The notes: generated from the letters alone by a model not told the origin. Shown: positions 1-14,519, numbered from the stretch's first letter. The stretch is 64,000 nucleotides of DNA from Staphylococcus aureus (GCF_001027105.1 NZ_CP011526.1:2170001-2234000); one strand, 5' to 3'. Made by a program: numbers and translations.

Positions 1-516
1 TGTGTTAGGTATAAAGACATTAATTAAAAGTTCTTGCGAAATATTTGAATCCATTGCAATACCTGTTTCAATATAATCTTGAAGACCTGTTTCTTTTTCA
101 AAGACAATTAATGCACCTATACGTCTTTTAGCCATATATTGCACAGCCTTTGAAACCGATTGAATCAATTTCTCTTCATCTTTACTATACGTATTAGAAG
201 TATAGCGTTTTAAAAAGCTACCTCTACCAAGTTGTTCTAACGCACGTCTAATTTCTGGTTGGAATATTACTATTAAAGCTAATACCCCCCATTGAATAAC
301 GATATCGAATAATTTAGATGTTGCAGTCAAGTTCAATATCATACTTATCTGCTGACCAATAACAATTACTAATATCCCTTTAAGTAATTGTATCGCTTTA
401 GTTCCCTTAAAGACCGTGATGAGAAGATAAAGTACATACCAAACTATCAGTAAATCAAGGATACTCGTTACAATTTTTAACGTACTGAGGTTTTGAAAAA
501 AGTTGGAAAAATCCAT
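1..516 (-). CDS. dacA: Diadenylate cyclase DacA/CdaA, N-terminal part (runs off window)
   Basis: Translating from the ATG at 514-516 (Shine-Dalgarno GGAGGAG just upstream) gives MDFSNFFQNLSTLKIVTSIL and stays open for 172 codons to the window edge. The first ~90 residues contain three hydrophobic segments. They are followed by PEIRRALEQLGRG and the start of the DAC domain (AVQYMAKRRIGALIVFEKETGL). This is the membrane-anchored cyclase that makes c-di-AMP from two ATP. The catalytic DGA and RHR motifs are expected just after the visible NVFIPNT and lie outside the window. In S. aureus the gene is followed by ybbR and glmM, also outside. Identification rests on family knowledge and the visible N-terminus. 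Confidence 0.93.
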   Translation of the reverse strand, partial: MDFSNFFQNLSTLKIVTSILDLLIVWYVLYLLITVFKGTKAIQLLKGILVIVIGQQISMILNLTATSKLFDIVIQWGVLALIVIFQPEIRRALEQLGRGSFLKRYTSNTYSKDEEKLIQSVSKAVQYMAKRRIGALIVFEKETGLQDYIETGIAMDSNISQELLINVFIPNT

Positions 517-651
517 AACATCTCCTCCGGGTAATATTTTTCCATAATACCCATTATACCAATCATTTACATCACTGTCATACGAACATATATTTAAATA
601 GAAAAAATTTATTTTAAAGATTATAACTACTCTTAATCATTTTAGTGAATT

Positions 652-693
652 AAAAAAAGTAGTGCAAAAAGCAAAATATACTTTATACACTAC
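652..693 (-). terminator. Rho-independent terminator after rocF
   Basis: Arms gtagtg (659-664) and cactac (688-693), with extra A/T pairing inside, are followed on the minus strand by seven Ts. It lies 12 bases beyond the rocF stop codon. Confidence 0.7.
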
Positions 694-704
694 AAATCAT
701 TTAT

Positions 705-1613
705 TTATAATAAAGTTTCACCAAAAAATGTTCCAACTAATGAAACCGCTTGTTCAGCAGTATGATTATTACTGTCAATCAATGGATTTACTTCAACTAA
801 ATCCATTGAGGAAATTAAATGTGATTGATGCAGTAATTCCAATGCAAAATGGCTTTCTCTATAACTAAGACCACCCAAAACTCTAGTACCAGTGCCTGGC
901 GTTTCAAGCGGATCTAAAGCATCAACATCTAAAGATAAATGAACGCCATCAACATTGCGTGACTTCAAATATTCTATTGTATTTTCAATTACTTCCTTTA
1001 TCCCCAATTTATCAATATCTGACATAGTAAATGTTTTAATATTATGATCTTTGATAAATTGTCTTTCACCTTTATCTAAATCTCTCATACCAATTAGTAC
1101 GATGTTTTCTGGCTTGATTACATTACTATTTAATTCTAAAAGTTCTTTGGGACCTTCGCCTGTCAAAATCCTTAGAGGCATACCATGAATATTTCCACTT
1201 GGTGACTCTTCAGGTATATTTAAATCACCATGTGCATCATACCAAATAACACCTAAATTATTATAATGTTTACTTATTGCTGATACTGAACCTACCGCAA
1301 TAGAATGATCTCCACCAAGAACTAGAGGAAATCTGTTATTTTCAATTGATGCTGAAACCTCTTTATTTAATTTTTGATTAACATCTATAATTTCATCATA
1401 ATTTCTTAATCCTTTTTGTTCACTATGAAATTTTTCAATGTTCACAGCAGGTACCTTAATATCCCCCTTGTCATATACATCAAGGTCTAATTGCTTTAAT
1501 CTTGAAATTAATCCAGCATATCTAATTGCTGTTGGTCCTAAATCAACACCTAATTTTCTTTGTCCAAATGTTGATGGTGCACCTATAATATCAATTGCTT
1601 TTGTCTTTGTCAT
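705..1613 (-). CDS. rocF: Arginase
   Basis: 302-aa ureohydrolase that hydrolyses L-arginine to ornithine and urea in the cytosol. The Mn2+ ligand motifs are visible in order: GGDHSIAVG (about residue 100), DAHGDLN (about 127) and SLDVDALDP (about 228). The length is normal for the family. The start is the ATG preceded by AAAGGGGGACGCTT. It is a monocistronic minus-strand gene with its own terminator. S. aureus has no other complete arginase that I know of, so this enzyme feeds urease and ornithine supply. Ornithine is also a building block of staphyloferrin A, encoded about 21 kb away. Confidence 0.96.
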   Translation of the reverse strand: MTKTKAIDIIGAPSTFGQRKLGVDLGPTAIRYAGLISRLKQLDLDVYDKGDIKVPAVNIEKFHSEQKGLRNYDEIIDVNQKLNKEVSASIENNRFPLVLGGDHSIAVGSVSAISKHYNNLGVIWYDAHGDLNIPEESPSGNIHGMPLRILTGEGPKELLELNSNVIKPENIVLIGMRDLDKGERQFIKDHNIKTFTMSDIDKLGIKEVIENTIEYLKSRNVDGVHLSLDVDALDPLETPGTGTRVLGGLSYRESHFALELLHQSHLISSMDLVEVNPLIDSNNHTAEQAVSLVGTFFGETLL

Positions 1614-1719
1614 AAGCGTCCCCCTTTGCTCTATGTAATTAAAGAATAATGTATGCGCTTACCATTATCAAGCAATAGCTACACATATAATCTGTTTATC
1701 TTATTACTTCATAAAAAAA

Positions 1720-3232
1720 GGTTCTTCATCTTTTATGGTGGGAAGGTAAAACTTCCTGCTTTTTTTAATACACAAAAAGCGCAATTGCCTCTATAATTTA
1801 AAGTGACCAAACCCAAACTAAAGGAGACAAGTGCGCCTATGTGTAATGATACCTTAGAATTACTAAGAATAAAAGATGAAAATATAAAATATATAAACCA
1901 AGAAATTGACGTCATTATCAAAGGAAAAAAAGCAACAGTGGTTAATGCTGTACTAACGTATAAGCCTTCGGCCTGTTATTGTTGTGGAGTTAAAAATGAA
2001 GGACAAATTCATAAACATGGTAAGCGTGTTTCTCGTATTACTTTACTTAAAACTCAAGGGTATAACACATACCTCAACTTAGCTAAACAACGTTTTAAAT
2101 GCTTAGAATGCAATGGCACTTTTACTGCTAAAACGTCAATTGTTGATGAGTCGTGTTTTATCTCAAGATGTGTTACTCAAAAAGTTATAGAAGAAGCTAC
2201 TAAAGTTAAAACAGAGATTGATACTGCAGAAGATAACTGTATCTCTCCATCTACTGTAAGTCGTATTAGAACTAAAGCGGCTAATTCATTACGAATTAAA
2301 CCCTTTAATTGTTTGCCAGAACACATCGCTATGGATGAATTTAAAAGCGTTAAAAATGTAACTGGATCAATGAGTTTCATTTTTATAGATAATGATACTC
2401 ATGATGTTATAGATATTTTAGAAAATAGAACTACAAGATTCTTGCGTGCCTATTTCGAGCGATTCGATTTAAAAAATCGACAACAAGTTAAGACGGTTAC
2501 TATTGACATGTATGAACCCTATGTCCGATTATTTCGCGACCTATTTCCTAATGCAGCTATTATTTTTGACAGATTCCATATCGTTCAACATTTAAATAGA
2601 GAACTTAATAAGTATCGTGTACAAGTTATGAATGAATACCGTAATAAAAAAGGACCTGATTATACAATTTTTAAGAATAACTGGAAAGTCCTATTGATGG
2701 ATACTAGTAAAACCATATTTAGTAAATACAGATGGAATAAATCTTTTAAGGCTTATAAACGCTCATCTGACATTGTAGAATTCATGCTTTCAAAAGACGA
2801 TATACTACGACACTCCTACGAACTTGTCCAAGGATTACGAAAAGACCTAAGGTTATGTAATTGGCCTAAATTTATTAATCGTTTAAATTCAGTTAGTAAA
2901 AAGTCTGTGAGTAAGGGTGTATGGAAAGTGGTTAAATATTATAGAAAACATCAAAGGATGTTAAGAAATACAATTTATTACCCAGCATTTAATAATGGTG
3001 CTATAGAAGGAATTAATAATAAGATAAAATTAATCAAGTGAATTTCTTTTGGTTACAGAAATTTCAACAACTTTAAAGCACGTATAATGATGATTTTCAG
3101 CTTGTACAAAGGAGAAAAAAAGAAGACAACCAAGCCCAATAATGGACTGGCCGCCTAATAATAAAAGCTCTAAAAGTTGTATTTTAAAAATAGTTCTTTA
3201 AATTATATACCCACCACATTTGGTGGAGAACC
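1720..3232 (+). mobile_element. IS1181-type insertion sequence (ISL3 family), with 8-bp target duplication
   Basis: The element is about 1513 bp. The imperfect 23-bp terminal inverted repeats begin GGTTCTTCATC (1720) and, read inward from the right, GGTTCTCCACC (ending at 3232). The flanking 8-mers TAAAAAAA at 1712-1719 and 3233-3240 are identical, which marks a transposition event with its target duplication intact. The target is the T-run of the terminator downstream of the tRNA cluster. One long plus-strand transposase gene lies inside. Confidence 0.93.
1839..3158 (+). pseudogene. IS1181 transposase, truncated by a TGA codon
   Basis: The reading frame opens at MCNDTLELLRIKDEN (ATG at 1839). 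It shows the N-terminal zinc-finger cysteines (CYCCGVKNEG, CLECNG), a helix-turn-helix region and the DDE-type core (IAMDEFKS, TIDMYEPY, FDRFHIVQHLN). The frame stops at TGA 3039-3041 after NKIKLIK. Reading through gives ISFGYRNFNNFKARIMMIF and a normal stop at 3156-3158, for 439 codons as expected for IS1181. Arg is expected at the stop, so the simplest explanation is CGA to TGA. The protein would lack its last 39 residues; whether a 400-aa product is active is unknown. Confidence 0.88.
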
Positions 3233-3233
3233 T

Positions 3234-3265
3234 AAAAAAAAGCACTTCCCAAAAATGGAAAGTGC
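3234..3265 (-). terminator. Terminator of the rrn/tRNA operon, interrupted at its T-run by IS1181
   Basis: On the minus strand the stem GCACTTTCC...GGGAAGTGC is followed by eight Ts (seven of them in the IS1181 target duplication). It sits 7 bases past tRNA-Lys. Confidence 0.75.
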
Positions 3266-3271
3266 AAGTAG

Positions 3272-3344
3272 TGAGCCATAGAGGATTCGAACCTCTGACC
3301 CTCTGATTAAAAGTCAGATGCTCTACCAACTGAGCTAATGGCTC
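3272..3344 (-). tRNA. tRNA-Lys (anticodon TTT)
   Basis: 73-nt cloverleaf on the minus strand; anticodon loop CTTTTAA and acceptor GAGCCAT/ATGGCTC. CCA is not encoded. Last tRNA of the rrn-linked cluster. Confidence 0.96.
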
Positions 3345-3347
3345 TAA

Positions 3348-3422
3348 TGGCTGGGCTAGCTGGATTCGAACCAACGAGTGACGGAGTCAAAGTCCGTTGC
3401 CTTACCGCTTGGCTATAGCCCA
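3348..3422 (-). tRNA. tRNA-Gln (anticodon TTG)
   Basis: Minus-strand cloverleaf with anticodon loop CTTTGAC, acceptor TGGGCTA/TAGCCCA and an encoded CCA (3348-3350). Confidence 0.96.
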
Positions 3423-3431
3423 ATATATAGA

Positions 3432-3515
3432 TGGTGGAGGGGGGCAGATTCGAACTGCCGAACCCGAAGGAGCGGATTTACAGTCCGCCGCGTTTAGCCA
3501 CTTCGCTACCCCTCC
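3432..3515 (-). tRNA. tRNA-Tyr (anticodon GTA)
   Basis: Class II tRNA with a long variable arm; anticodon loop CTGTAAA, acceptor GGAGGGG/CCCCTCC and CCA encoded at 3432-3434. Confidence 0.96.
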
Positions 3516-3544
3516 AGCTTATTCATATAATTTAATAATCAAAA

Positions 3545-3620
3545 TGGTGGAGAATGACGGGTTCGAACCGCCGACCCTCTGCTTGTAAGGCAGATGCTCT
3601 CCCAGCTGAGCTAATTCTCC
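3545..3620 (-). tRNA. tRNA-Val (anticodon TAC)
   Basis: Anticodon loop CTTACAA, acceptor GGAGAAT/ATTCTCC and CCA encoded at 3545-3547. Confidence 0.96.
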
Positions 3621-3627
3621 AAAATAA

Positions 3628-3699
3628 TGACTCCTACGGGACTCGAACCCGTGTTACCGCCGTGAAAGGGCGGTGTCTTAACCGCTTGACCAAGGAGCC
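3628..3699 (-). tRNA. tRNA-Glu (anticodon TTC)
   Basis: 72-nt cloverleaf; anticodon loop CTTTCAC, acceptor GGCTCCT paired with AGGAGTC (one G-T pair). CCA is not encoded. Confidence 0.96.
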
Positions 3700-3700
3700 A

Positions 3701-3775
3701 TGGCTCCACAGGTAGGACTCGAACCTACGACCGATCGGTTAACAGCCGATAGCTCTACCACTGAGCTACTGTGGA
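3701..3775 (-). tRNA. tRNA-Asn (anticodon GTT)
   Basis: Anticodon loop CTGTTAA, acceptor TCCACAG/CTGTGGA and CCA encoded at 3701-3703. First tRNA after the 5S gene. Confidence 0.96.
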
Positions 3776-3785
3776 TTAATATTAT

Positions 3786-3900
3786 GCCTGGCAACGTTCT
3801 ACTCTAGCGGAACGTAAGTTCGACTACCATCGACGCTAAGGAGCTTAACTTCTGTGTTCGGCATGGGAACAGGTGTGACCTCCTTGCTATAGTCACCAGA
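3786..3900 (-). rRNA. rrf: 5S ribosomal RNA
   Basis: The minus strand begins TCTGGTGACTATAGCAAGGA and contains CCCATGCCGAACACAG, the conserved loop region of 5S rRNA. About 115 nt. It lies 72 nt downstream of 23S and 10 nt upstream of tRNA-Asn. Confidence 0.97.
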
Positions 3901-3972
3901 CATATGAATGTAATTTATACATTCAAAACTAGATAGTAAGTAAAAGTGATTTTGCTTCGCAAAACATTTATT

Positions 3973-8996
<5,024 letters not shown>

Positions 8997-9119
8997 ATTA
9001 TGATGTTTGATTAGCTCATAAATACTAAATAATGTTTGTAACTAATAGTTACGTTTTTGGAATTAACGTTGACATATTGTCATTCAGTTTTCAATGTTCA
9101 TTAATGTTCAATCTCTTTT

Positions 9120-9148
9120 ATTCTACTTCATTTATTTCTTGAAGTCAA
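9120..9148 (-). promoter_or_regulatory. rrn promoter P2
   Basis: -35 TTGACT (9143-9148), a 17-bp spacer and -10 TAGAAT (9120-9125) on the minus strand, about 120 bp upstream of 16S. Confidence 0.85.
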
Positions 9149-9268
9149 TAACTTTTTGAACGATTACTTTATTTATTCTATATTGTTTTTATAGTTATTT
9201 CAATGGTAAGTTTTACACTTTTGAAATTCTTCTTTAAAAACAACTGCGTCGTTTTTGACGACTTTATC

Positions 9269-9297
9269 ATATTATCAACTTTGGAATTTAAAGTCAA
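9269..9297 (-). promoter_or_regulatory. rrn promoter P1
   Basis: -35 TTGACT (9292-9297), a 17-bp spacer and -10 TAATAT (9269-9274), about 150 bp upstream of P2. Tandem promoters are usual for Gram-positive rRNA operons. Confidence 0.8.
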
Positions 9298-9451
9298 TAA
9301 CTTTTTTAAAAACTTTTTGTGTTCACAACCCGCTTCTTTTTCAACGCGTTTATTGCTTAACACAAGAACTTATTTTACCAGCATTCCAAAACAAATCAAC
9401 ATAAAAACGTACAAAATAAAAGTAATTTTGTACGTTTAGCATATATTATAC

Positions 9452-10516
9452 CTATTTATTTGTAGCAGCTATAACTTTTTGTGCAATCGAGCTATAAATT
9501 TTACCTAGACGATCATCTGATTGATATATTGACGGTGCAAAATCTTTTGGATTCCAAGATGGTTGCTCTAAAGGTAATTCCCCAAGTAATTGAGTATTAA
9601 GTTCATCAGCTAACTTAGTACCGCCACCTTTGCCAAAGACATATTCTTTATTACCCGTCTCTTTACTTTCAAAATAACTCATGTTTTCAATTACGCCAAG
9701 AATAGAATGATCCGTATGTTTTGCCATCGCACCTGCGCGAGCTGCAACAAATGCTGCTGTAGGATGAGGTGTCGTTACAATAATTTCCTTACTTGAAGGT
9801 AACATCGTATGAACATCTAAAGCTACATCTCCTGTTCCAGGTGGAAGATCGAGTATTAAATATTCAATGTCTCCCCATTTAACTTCTGTAAAGAAATTCG
9901 TCAACATTTTACCTAACATTGGCCCTCTCCATATAACTGGCGCATTTTCTTCCACAAAAAAGGCCATTGATATAACTTTAACGCCATGACGTTCAACTGG
10001 AATTACTTCCTTCCCTTTAATTCCAGGCTTTTCATCAATACCCATCATATCTGGTACACTAAATCCATATATATCGGCATCTACTAATCCGACTTTTTTC
10101 CCTTCACGAGCTAAGGCAACGGCTAAATTTACTGCAACAGTAGATTTACCGACACCACCTTTACCGGAGGCTATTGCAATAAATTCGACTGGATTATTTT
10201 GAGATAATAGGCCTTCTATCGTTTTAGGTTTATTTTCTTCTTTTGGTTTAAATTGATTTACTTTTTCTTCCGGCAATGTTTCAAATCGTATACCGACCGT
10301 TTTCGCACCGTTTTCTTTTAATGCATTAACAACAGCCATCTGTAAATCTAATTGCGGTGCACCACCTAATTGTGCCATTGCTAATTTAACACTCACATGT
10401 TCTTTTTCTTCCTTAATAGAAACTTCAACAATACCTTCTGTTTCTTTTAAAGGCACATCTATAATAGGATCTTTAATTTCTCCTACCAATTCTTTCACTT
10501 GATCTACCGTTAACAA
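9452..10516 (-). CDS. mrp: Mrp/SalA-type P-loop ATPase
   Basis: 354 aa. An N-terminal MIP18/DUF59-like domain (about 1-80) is followed by a linker and a ParA/MinD-type ATPase domain with ASGKGGVGKSTVAVNLA (about 116-132), LVDADIYGFSVPDMM and LDLPPGTGD. The Mrp/ApbC family binds ATP and carries Fe-S clusters; the Bacillus relative SalA instead has a regulatory role. The C-terminal CxxC that usually follows ENMSYF is absent here (ENMSYFESKETGNKEY). Transcribed alone, downstream of its own start after AAGGGGGATTTG. Molecular role: Fe-S carrier or SalA-like regulator; the sequence slightly favours the latter. Confidence 0.9.
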   Translation of the reverse strand: MLTVDQVKELVGEIKDPIIDVPLKETEGIVEVSIKEEKEHVSVKLAMAQLGGAPQLDLQMAVVNALKENGAKTVGIRFETLPEEKVNQFKPKEENKPKTIEGLLSQNNPVEFIAIASGKGGVGKSTVAVNLAVALAREGKKVGLVDADIYGFSVPDMMGIDEKPGIKGKEVIPVERHGVKVISMAFFVEENAPVIWRGPMLGKMLTNFFTEVKWGDIEYLILDLPPGTGDVALDVHTMLPSSKEIIVTTPHPTAAFVAARAGAMAKHTDHSILGVIENMSYFESKETGNKEYVFGKGGGTKLADELNTQLLGELPLEQPSWNPKDFAPSIYQSDDRLGKIYSSIAQKVIAATNK

Positions 10517-10611
10517 AGCAAATCCCCCTTAATCATTTTAAGACATCTACATCATAGCAAATAACAATTTTTGCTTAGTCTATCACTAAAAGTATAAAAC
10601 TTTTTATTAAA

Positions 10612-10652
10612 TAAAAAAAGCAGTTAGCCTATTATTTTAAATAGACCAACTA
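10612..10652 (-). terminator. Terminator of the unnamed MFS gene
   Basis: Minus strand AGTTGGTCTATT / AATAGGCTAACT stem followed by GC and seven Ts, 12 bases after the stop codon. Confidence 0.7.
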
Positions 10653-10663
10653 CTATAATTATT

Positions 10664-12106
10664 TTAAAATTTCCTTCTATTACTTTCTATTTCTTTAGGT
10701 TCTCTTATAAAAAGTGCTATCACATAAGCTGCCATAACAAGCACAGCTACAAAAGCAAATGAGATATCCACCCCTATAGCAATGGATTGCTGTTTAATTT
10801 CAGTTGCAGTTAAATGCGATGGCGATGTAGATAAAAATATTTTTGCACCAAAACTCATTAATGTAACCATTAAAGCTGTGCCTAGTGAACCAGCCATTAC
10901 ACGACCAAAGTTCATAATAGCCGTGCCATGTGAGATTTCTTCATTTCTCAAAGAATTAATTCCTGTAGTATTTATCGGCATCATGAGTAAAGAAACTGAA
11001 AACATTCTAATTGCATATACGACTATTAAATACGTATAAGATGTGTCTGTATGCAAGAAACACAACATAATTGTAGTAATTGTTAAAATTGTAAAACCAG
11101 TATAAATCAATGGTCTAGGACCATACTTATCATAAAATTTACCTGTAAAAACTGACATAATACCATTTATTATTGCACCAGGCATGATAACAAGTCCTGA
11201 TAACAAGGCAGATAAAGATAAACTGTTTTGAACATATAGCGGTATAAGCAGCGCAGGTCCAACCATTGACATCATTATAATCATTGAACTAATCGTACAT
11301 AATGCAAATGTTCTATTTTTAAAAACCCTTAAATTTAAAAGTGCATTAGTAATATTAAATTGTCTACGTATAAATAAATAGATAATAACCATACTTAATA
11401 TCAACGCACCTATTACTATTGGACTTGTAAATCCTAAATCTCCTGCACTACTAAATGCGTATAGCATTAACCCGAACCCAATAGTTGAATACATTACTGA
11501 ACGCTTATCTAATTTCGTATATTTCACTTCATTGTAACTCGAGATTGAAACCAAACCGAAAACAAAGGCAAGTATAGCAATTCCTACAATTATAATAAAT
11601 GGAACTCGCCAACTCGCTTGATCAATAATTAATCCTGTAACTGTAGGTCCTATTGCTGGTGCAAATTGAATTACTAAACCTGCTAGTCCCATTGCAAAAC
11701 CTCGATGTTCTTTACTGAACAATGTAAATAACGTAAATTGCATTAAGGGCATAAGTACGCCTGCACCCATCGCTTGAATTACACGAGCTAACATTAAAAC
11801 TCCAAAATTCGGAGCTAAGGCTGCAACAATAGAACCTAATAAAAATGTCCCCATCGCCGCTAAGTATAAAGGTCTAGTTTTAATTCTATCCATTAGATAT
11901 GCCGTCAGAGGTATCATGACGCCATTAACAAGCATAAACCCAGTAACTAGCCATTGCGATGTACTTTCATTGATATTTAATTCTCTCATTATACTAGGTA
12001 ACGCTGTATTTAATAATGTTTGATTTAAAATAGCTACAAACGCACTAATCAACATAACAGCAACTATGAAGTTTCGTCTCCGGGTTGTTAATTCAACTTT
12101 AGCCAT
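10664..12106 (-). CDS. MFS drug-efflux type transporter (DHA2/EmrB-QacA family)
   Basis: 480-481 aa integral membrane protein with 14 predicted hydrophobic segments, as in the DHA2 family. Family features are seen: the N-terminal NQTLLNTALPSIMRELNI, WLVTGFMLVNGVMIPLTAYLMDR (motif A region) and AIGPTVTGLIID (motif C, antiporter signature). It would exchange drugs for protons. I place the start at the second of two adjacent ATGs, seven bases from GGAGG. It lies downstream of sepA and sdrM on the same strand, but with a 318-bp gap, so it is probably transcribed separately. Substrate unknown. Confidence 0.9.
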   Translation of the reverse strand: MAKVELTTRRRNFIVAVMLISAFVAILNQTLLNTALPSIMRELNINESTSQWLVTGFMLVNGVMIPLTAYLMDRIKTRPLYLAAMGTFLLGSIVAALAPNFGVLMLARVIQAMGAGVLMPLMQFTLFTLFSKEHRGFAMGLAGLVIQFAPAIGPTVTGLIIDQASWRVPFIIIVGIAILAFVFGLVSISSYNEVKYTKLDKRSVMYSTIGFGLMLYAFSSAGDLGFTSPIVIGALILSMVIIYLFIRRQFNITNALLNLRVFKNRTFALCTISSMIIMMSMVGPALLIPLYVQNSLSLSALLSGLVIMPGAIINGIMSVFTGKFYDKYGPRPLIYTGFTILTITTIMLCFLHTDTSYTYLIVVYAIRMFSVSLLMMPINTTGINSLRNEEISHGTAIMNFGRVMAGSLGTALMVTLMSFGAKIFLSTSPSHLTATEIKQQSIAIGVDISFAFVAVLVMAAYVIALFIREPKEIESNRRKF

Positions 12107-12109
12107 CAT

Positions 12110-12384
12110 AATTCCTCCTTTTTAAAACAGATATACACTTGTCCCTTTAATACGTATAGCCATGAACATAATGGGAGTAGTACTCAAATAATAAAGAAGC
12201 ACTACATAATAAATCATTATTGGTTCTTACACATTAGGCACAGCTAATGTGTACTTAAAAACTAACAATATAACATTGTAGGGCCTAATAATTTATTTTA
12301 TGTCTCAGACTCATACAATGGTTATTTAACTTATTTACCACAAATTGAGCACTAAGACTCACTATTATCGATTCTTCTATTGAA
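12110..12384. other. Intergenic region between sepA and the MFS gene
   Basis: No ORF. A 9-bp perfect inverted repeat tacacatta/taatgtgta lies at 12228-12253 (loop ggcacagc). It may be a regulator site or a weak attenuator for the MFS gene. Nothing else recognised. Confidence 0.4.
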
Positions 12385-12421
12385 CAAAAAGAAGTTGGAA
12401 CACATATGTGCCCTCAACTTC
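12385..12421 (-). terminator. Terminator of sepA
   Basis: Minus strand GAAGTTG / CAACTTC stem with an inner self-complementary CACATATGTG, then TTTTTG; 7 bases after the sepA stop codon. Confidence 0.75.
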
Positions 12422-12427
12422 AGATAT

Positions 12428-12901
12428 CTATTTTCTATTATTTAAATTTTTACTTTCAGGGTAAAATTGAAGCTTACAAACATATAAGAACCCTATAATA
12501 ACCATGATGACCCAAAAATCGATATTGATATACACATAGTTCAGATGAATAATAAAATAAAATAACGTTGTTGCAACTGTGTAAGAAATCAAATGAAAAG
12601 TCGCGCCTCTAAAATATGCATTTTCAGGCAACATTTTTCTAAAATAATCCATTAAATGCTCGACTGCAAATATGATGAAGTACCCAAAGATTATATAACT
12701 GCCATAATATAATAGGTTATCGTACATACTTCTATTATATGTAAAGTCACCCAACCTAAAATAAATAAGTATTCTACTTAATCCATATAAACCAAACCCT
12801 AGAAATGTTAAAAAAATCGCACCAGAAAGTACAAAAATAAAGAGAACAATCATTGTAGTTAACAAGTTATAAAACTTATGTTTAAGATAATTCACAATCA
12901 T
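12428..12901 (-). CDS. sepA: SepA-type multidrug resistance efflux protein
   Basis: 157 aa with four hydrophobic segments (about 15-38, 58-80, 98-118 and 128-148), matching the length and topology of S. aureus SepA. SepA has been reported to raise tolerance to antiseptics and dyes. It resembles no major transporter family closely. Start ATG follows AAGGAGGCCA. The gene lies between sdrM and another MFS transporter on the same strand. Identification is from recall of the sequence and the sepA-sdrM gene order. Confidence 0.88.
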   Translation of the reverse strand: MIVNYLKHKFYNLLTTMIVLFIFVLSGAIFLTFLGFGLYGLSRILIYFRLGDFTYNRSMYDNLLYYGSYIIFGYFIIFAVEHLMDYFRKMLPENAYFRGATFHLISYTVATTLFYFIIHLNYVYINIDFWVIMVIIGFLYVCKLQFYPESKNLNNRK

Positions 12902-12999
12902 TGGCCTCCTTATTAATAAAATATTGAACGATTTATCTAGTATCTAGGAAATTTATTATTTCTTACTTTAATTACACTACATCAATTTTAATCATAATT

Positions 13000-14343
13000 C
13001 TATTCTTTTGATTGAGATGACTGTTCTTTAAAAAATACGACCCATAAAACAATAAGCCCAATGCTAATTACAGCAACAGCACTTAACACATTGTGTAAGT
13101 TTGGACCAAAGATTCCTGATTGTATCGCATAAAGATATCCCATTATTGTTGAACCTATTGATGCCCCAAGATTTTTAGTTAATCCATAAAATGACATCAT
13201 TTTCTTCATTTGTAATGGGCTAGTTTCCTCTTGGACAATCACACTATCTTTCGTATAAATATATCCAAAACTTAATCCTGCCAAAATTAACACAAATGCT
13301 ATAAGTACCGGCAATTTAATACCAAATGAAATGATAATACTACTTACTAGTAGCAATGTAAATGATAGTAAGTAAATAACTTTCCTTGATAGTTTTGCTT
13401 CAATTCGATGTAAATTAAAATTCAATGTAATCCAAGCTACAGATAAAGGAAAAATAACCAATCCACTTTGCAATGGAGATAATCCTAGTTGTTCTTGAAG
13501 GTAGACTGGAATATATAAATTGAATCCCATTAAACAAATAGCTGTTAGAAGGTCAGTTATAAAAACTAAAGTAATCGAACGATTAAATTCAACCACAGGT
13601 AAAAATGGTGAAGAAACATGTTTTTCTACTTTAAATAAACACATTGCCACAACGATAGCTAAGATAAAACTCAAGAAATTTAAAAGTAACAGCTGTTGGT
13701 TTAATAAAGCAAACATAATCAATCCAATAAATACATAAAATAGCGTGAGCCCTTTAGTATCAAATTTTGATTTAGCAACTGTTTCTTCCTCTGGAAAATG
13801 AAATGTCCATATAACTAATATAATGGCAATGATCGCAATCGGTATATTTATGTAGAATAACCAATGCCATGTTGCAAATTCTAATATACCACCACCTAGA
13901 AGTGGCCCAATGATACTCGAAATACCCCAAACACTGCCAACTATGCCCATAATTTTATATCGTAACGGAATTTCAAATGCTAACTTTGGAACAATTTGCG
14001 ATAATGACATCAATACACCTGATCCAAAACCTTGTATCACGCGTGATATAATTAGCATAGTAAAATTAGTACTTAAACCACACATAAAACTACCTATACT
14101 AAATAAAAGTAATCCTGCAATTGCCACATAAATAATTTTAAATCTCGAAAGTAATTCGCCCACTATAGGATTGGCAATTACTAATGCGATAAAATACGCT
14201 GTGAAAATTAATGAAATTAAATTTCCTGCATTTAAATCTTGTTTAATTGTAGGTAATGCAAGCGAAATAATAGATGATTCAATCGCTGACATAAACATAA
14301 TTAATATTAAAGCTATAACAGTTATGATTGACTTTAATCGCAT
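13000..14343 (-). CDS. sdrM: SdrM-type multidrug efflux MFS transporter
   Basis: 447-aa DHA2-type major facilitator with about 14 hydrophobic segments. The N-terminus has SAIESSIISLALPTIKQDL. ARxxQGxGxG-like ISRVIQGFGSGVLMSL (about 98-113) and GPLLGGGILE (motif C) support a drug:proton antiporter. The length and its place immediately upstream of sepA match SdrM of S. aureus, linked to norfloxacin, acriflavine and ethidium efflux. Start ATG is preceded by GAAGGAGGTATTTC. 98 bp separate it from sepA. Confidence 0.88.
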   Translation of the reverse strand: MRLKSIITVIALILIMFMSAIESSIISLALPTIKQDLNAGNLISLIFTAYFIALVIANPIVGELLSRFKIIYVAIAGLLLFSIGSFMCGLSTNFTMLIISRVIQGFGSGVLMSLSQIVPKLAFEIPLRYKIMGIVGSVWGISSIIGPLLGGGILEFATWHWLFYINIPIAIIAIILVIWTFHFPEEETVAKSKFDTKGLTLFYVFIGLIMFALLNQQLLLLNFLSFILAIVVAMCLFKVEKHVSSPFLPVVEFNRSITLVFITDLLTAICLMGFNLYIPVYLQEQLGLSPLQSGLVIFPLSVAWITLNFNLHRIEAKLSRKVIYLLSFTLLLVSSIIISFGIKLPVLIAFVLILAGLSFGYIYTKDSVIVQEETSPLQMKKMMSFYGLTKNLGASIGSTIMGYLYAIQSGIFGPNLHNVLSAVAVISIGLIVLWVVFFKEQSSQSKE

Positions 14344-14485
14344 GAAATACCTCCTTCTATATATTTATTTATAAGATTTTATTTACAAATAATTGGTTTT
14401 CATATGTATAAACACTTTTGACTTTCAAATCTTAACGATAATTCTATTACAATACAATCCCCTATTAGAATGATTTATGTAATAA

Positions 14486-14513
14486 AAAAAGCGGAGTTTC
14501 CCCCAGCTTTTCT
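14486..14513 (-). terminator. Terminator after the haemolysin III family gene
   Basis: Minus strand AAGC-GGGG / CTCC-GCTT stem followed by seven Ts, 7 bases past the stop codon. Confidence 0.7.
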
Positions 14514-14519
14514 AAACGA

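Noticed and set aside
3397-3588. 63-codon plus-strand ORF
   Set aside because: It runs through tRNA-Gln, tRNA-Tyr and tRNA-Val; chance frame.
9178-9439. 61- and 78-codon ORFs facing each other
   Set aside because: They cover the rrn promoters P1 and P2 and have no ribosome site.
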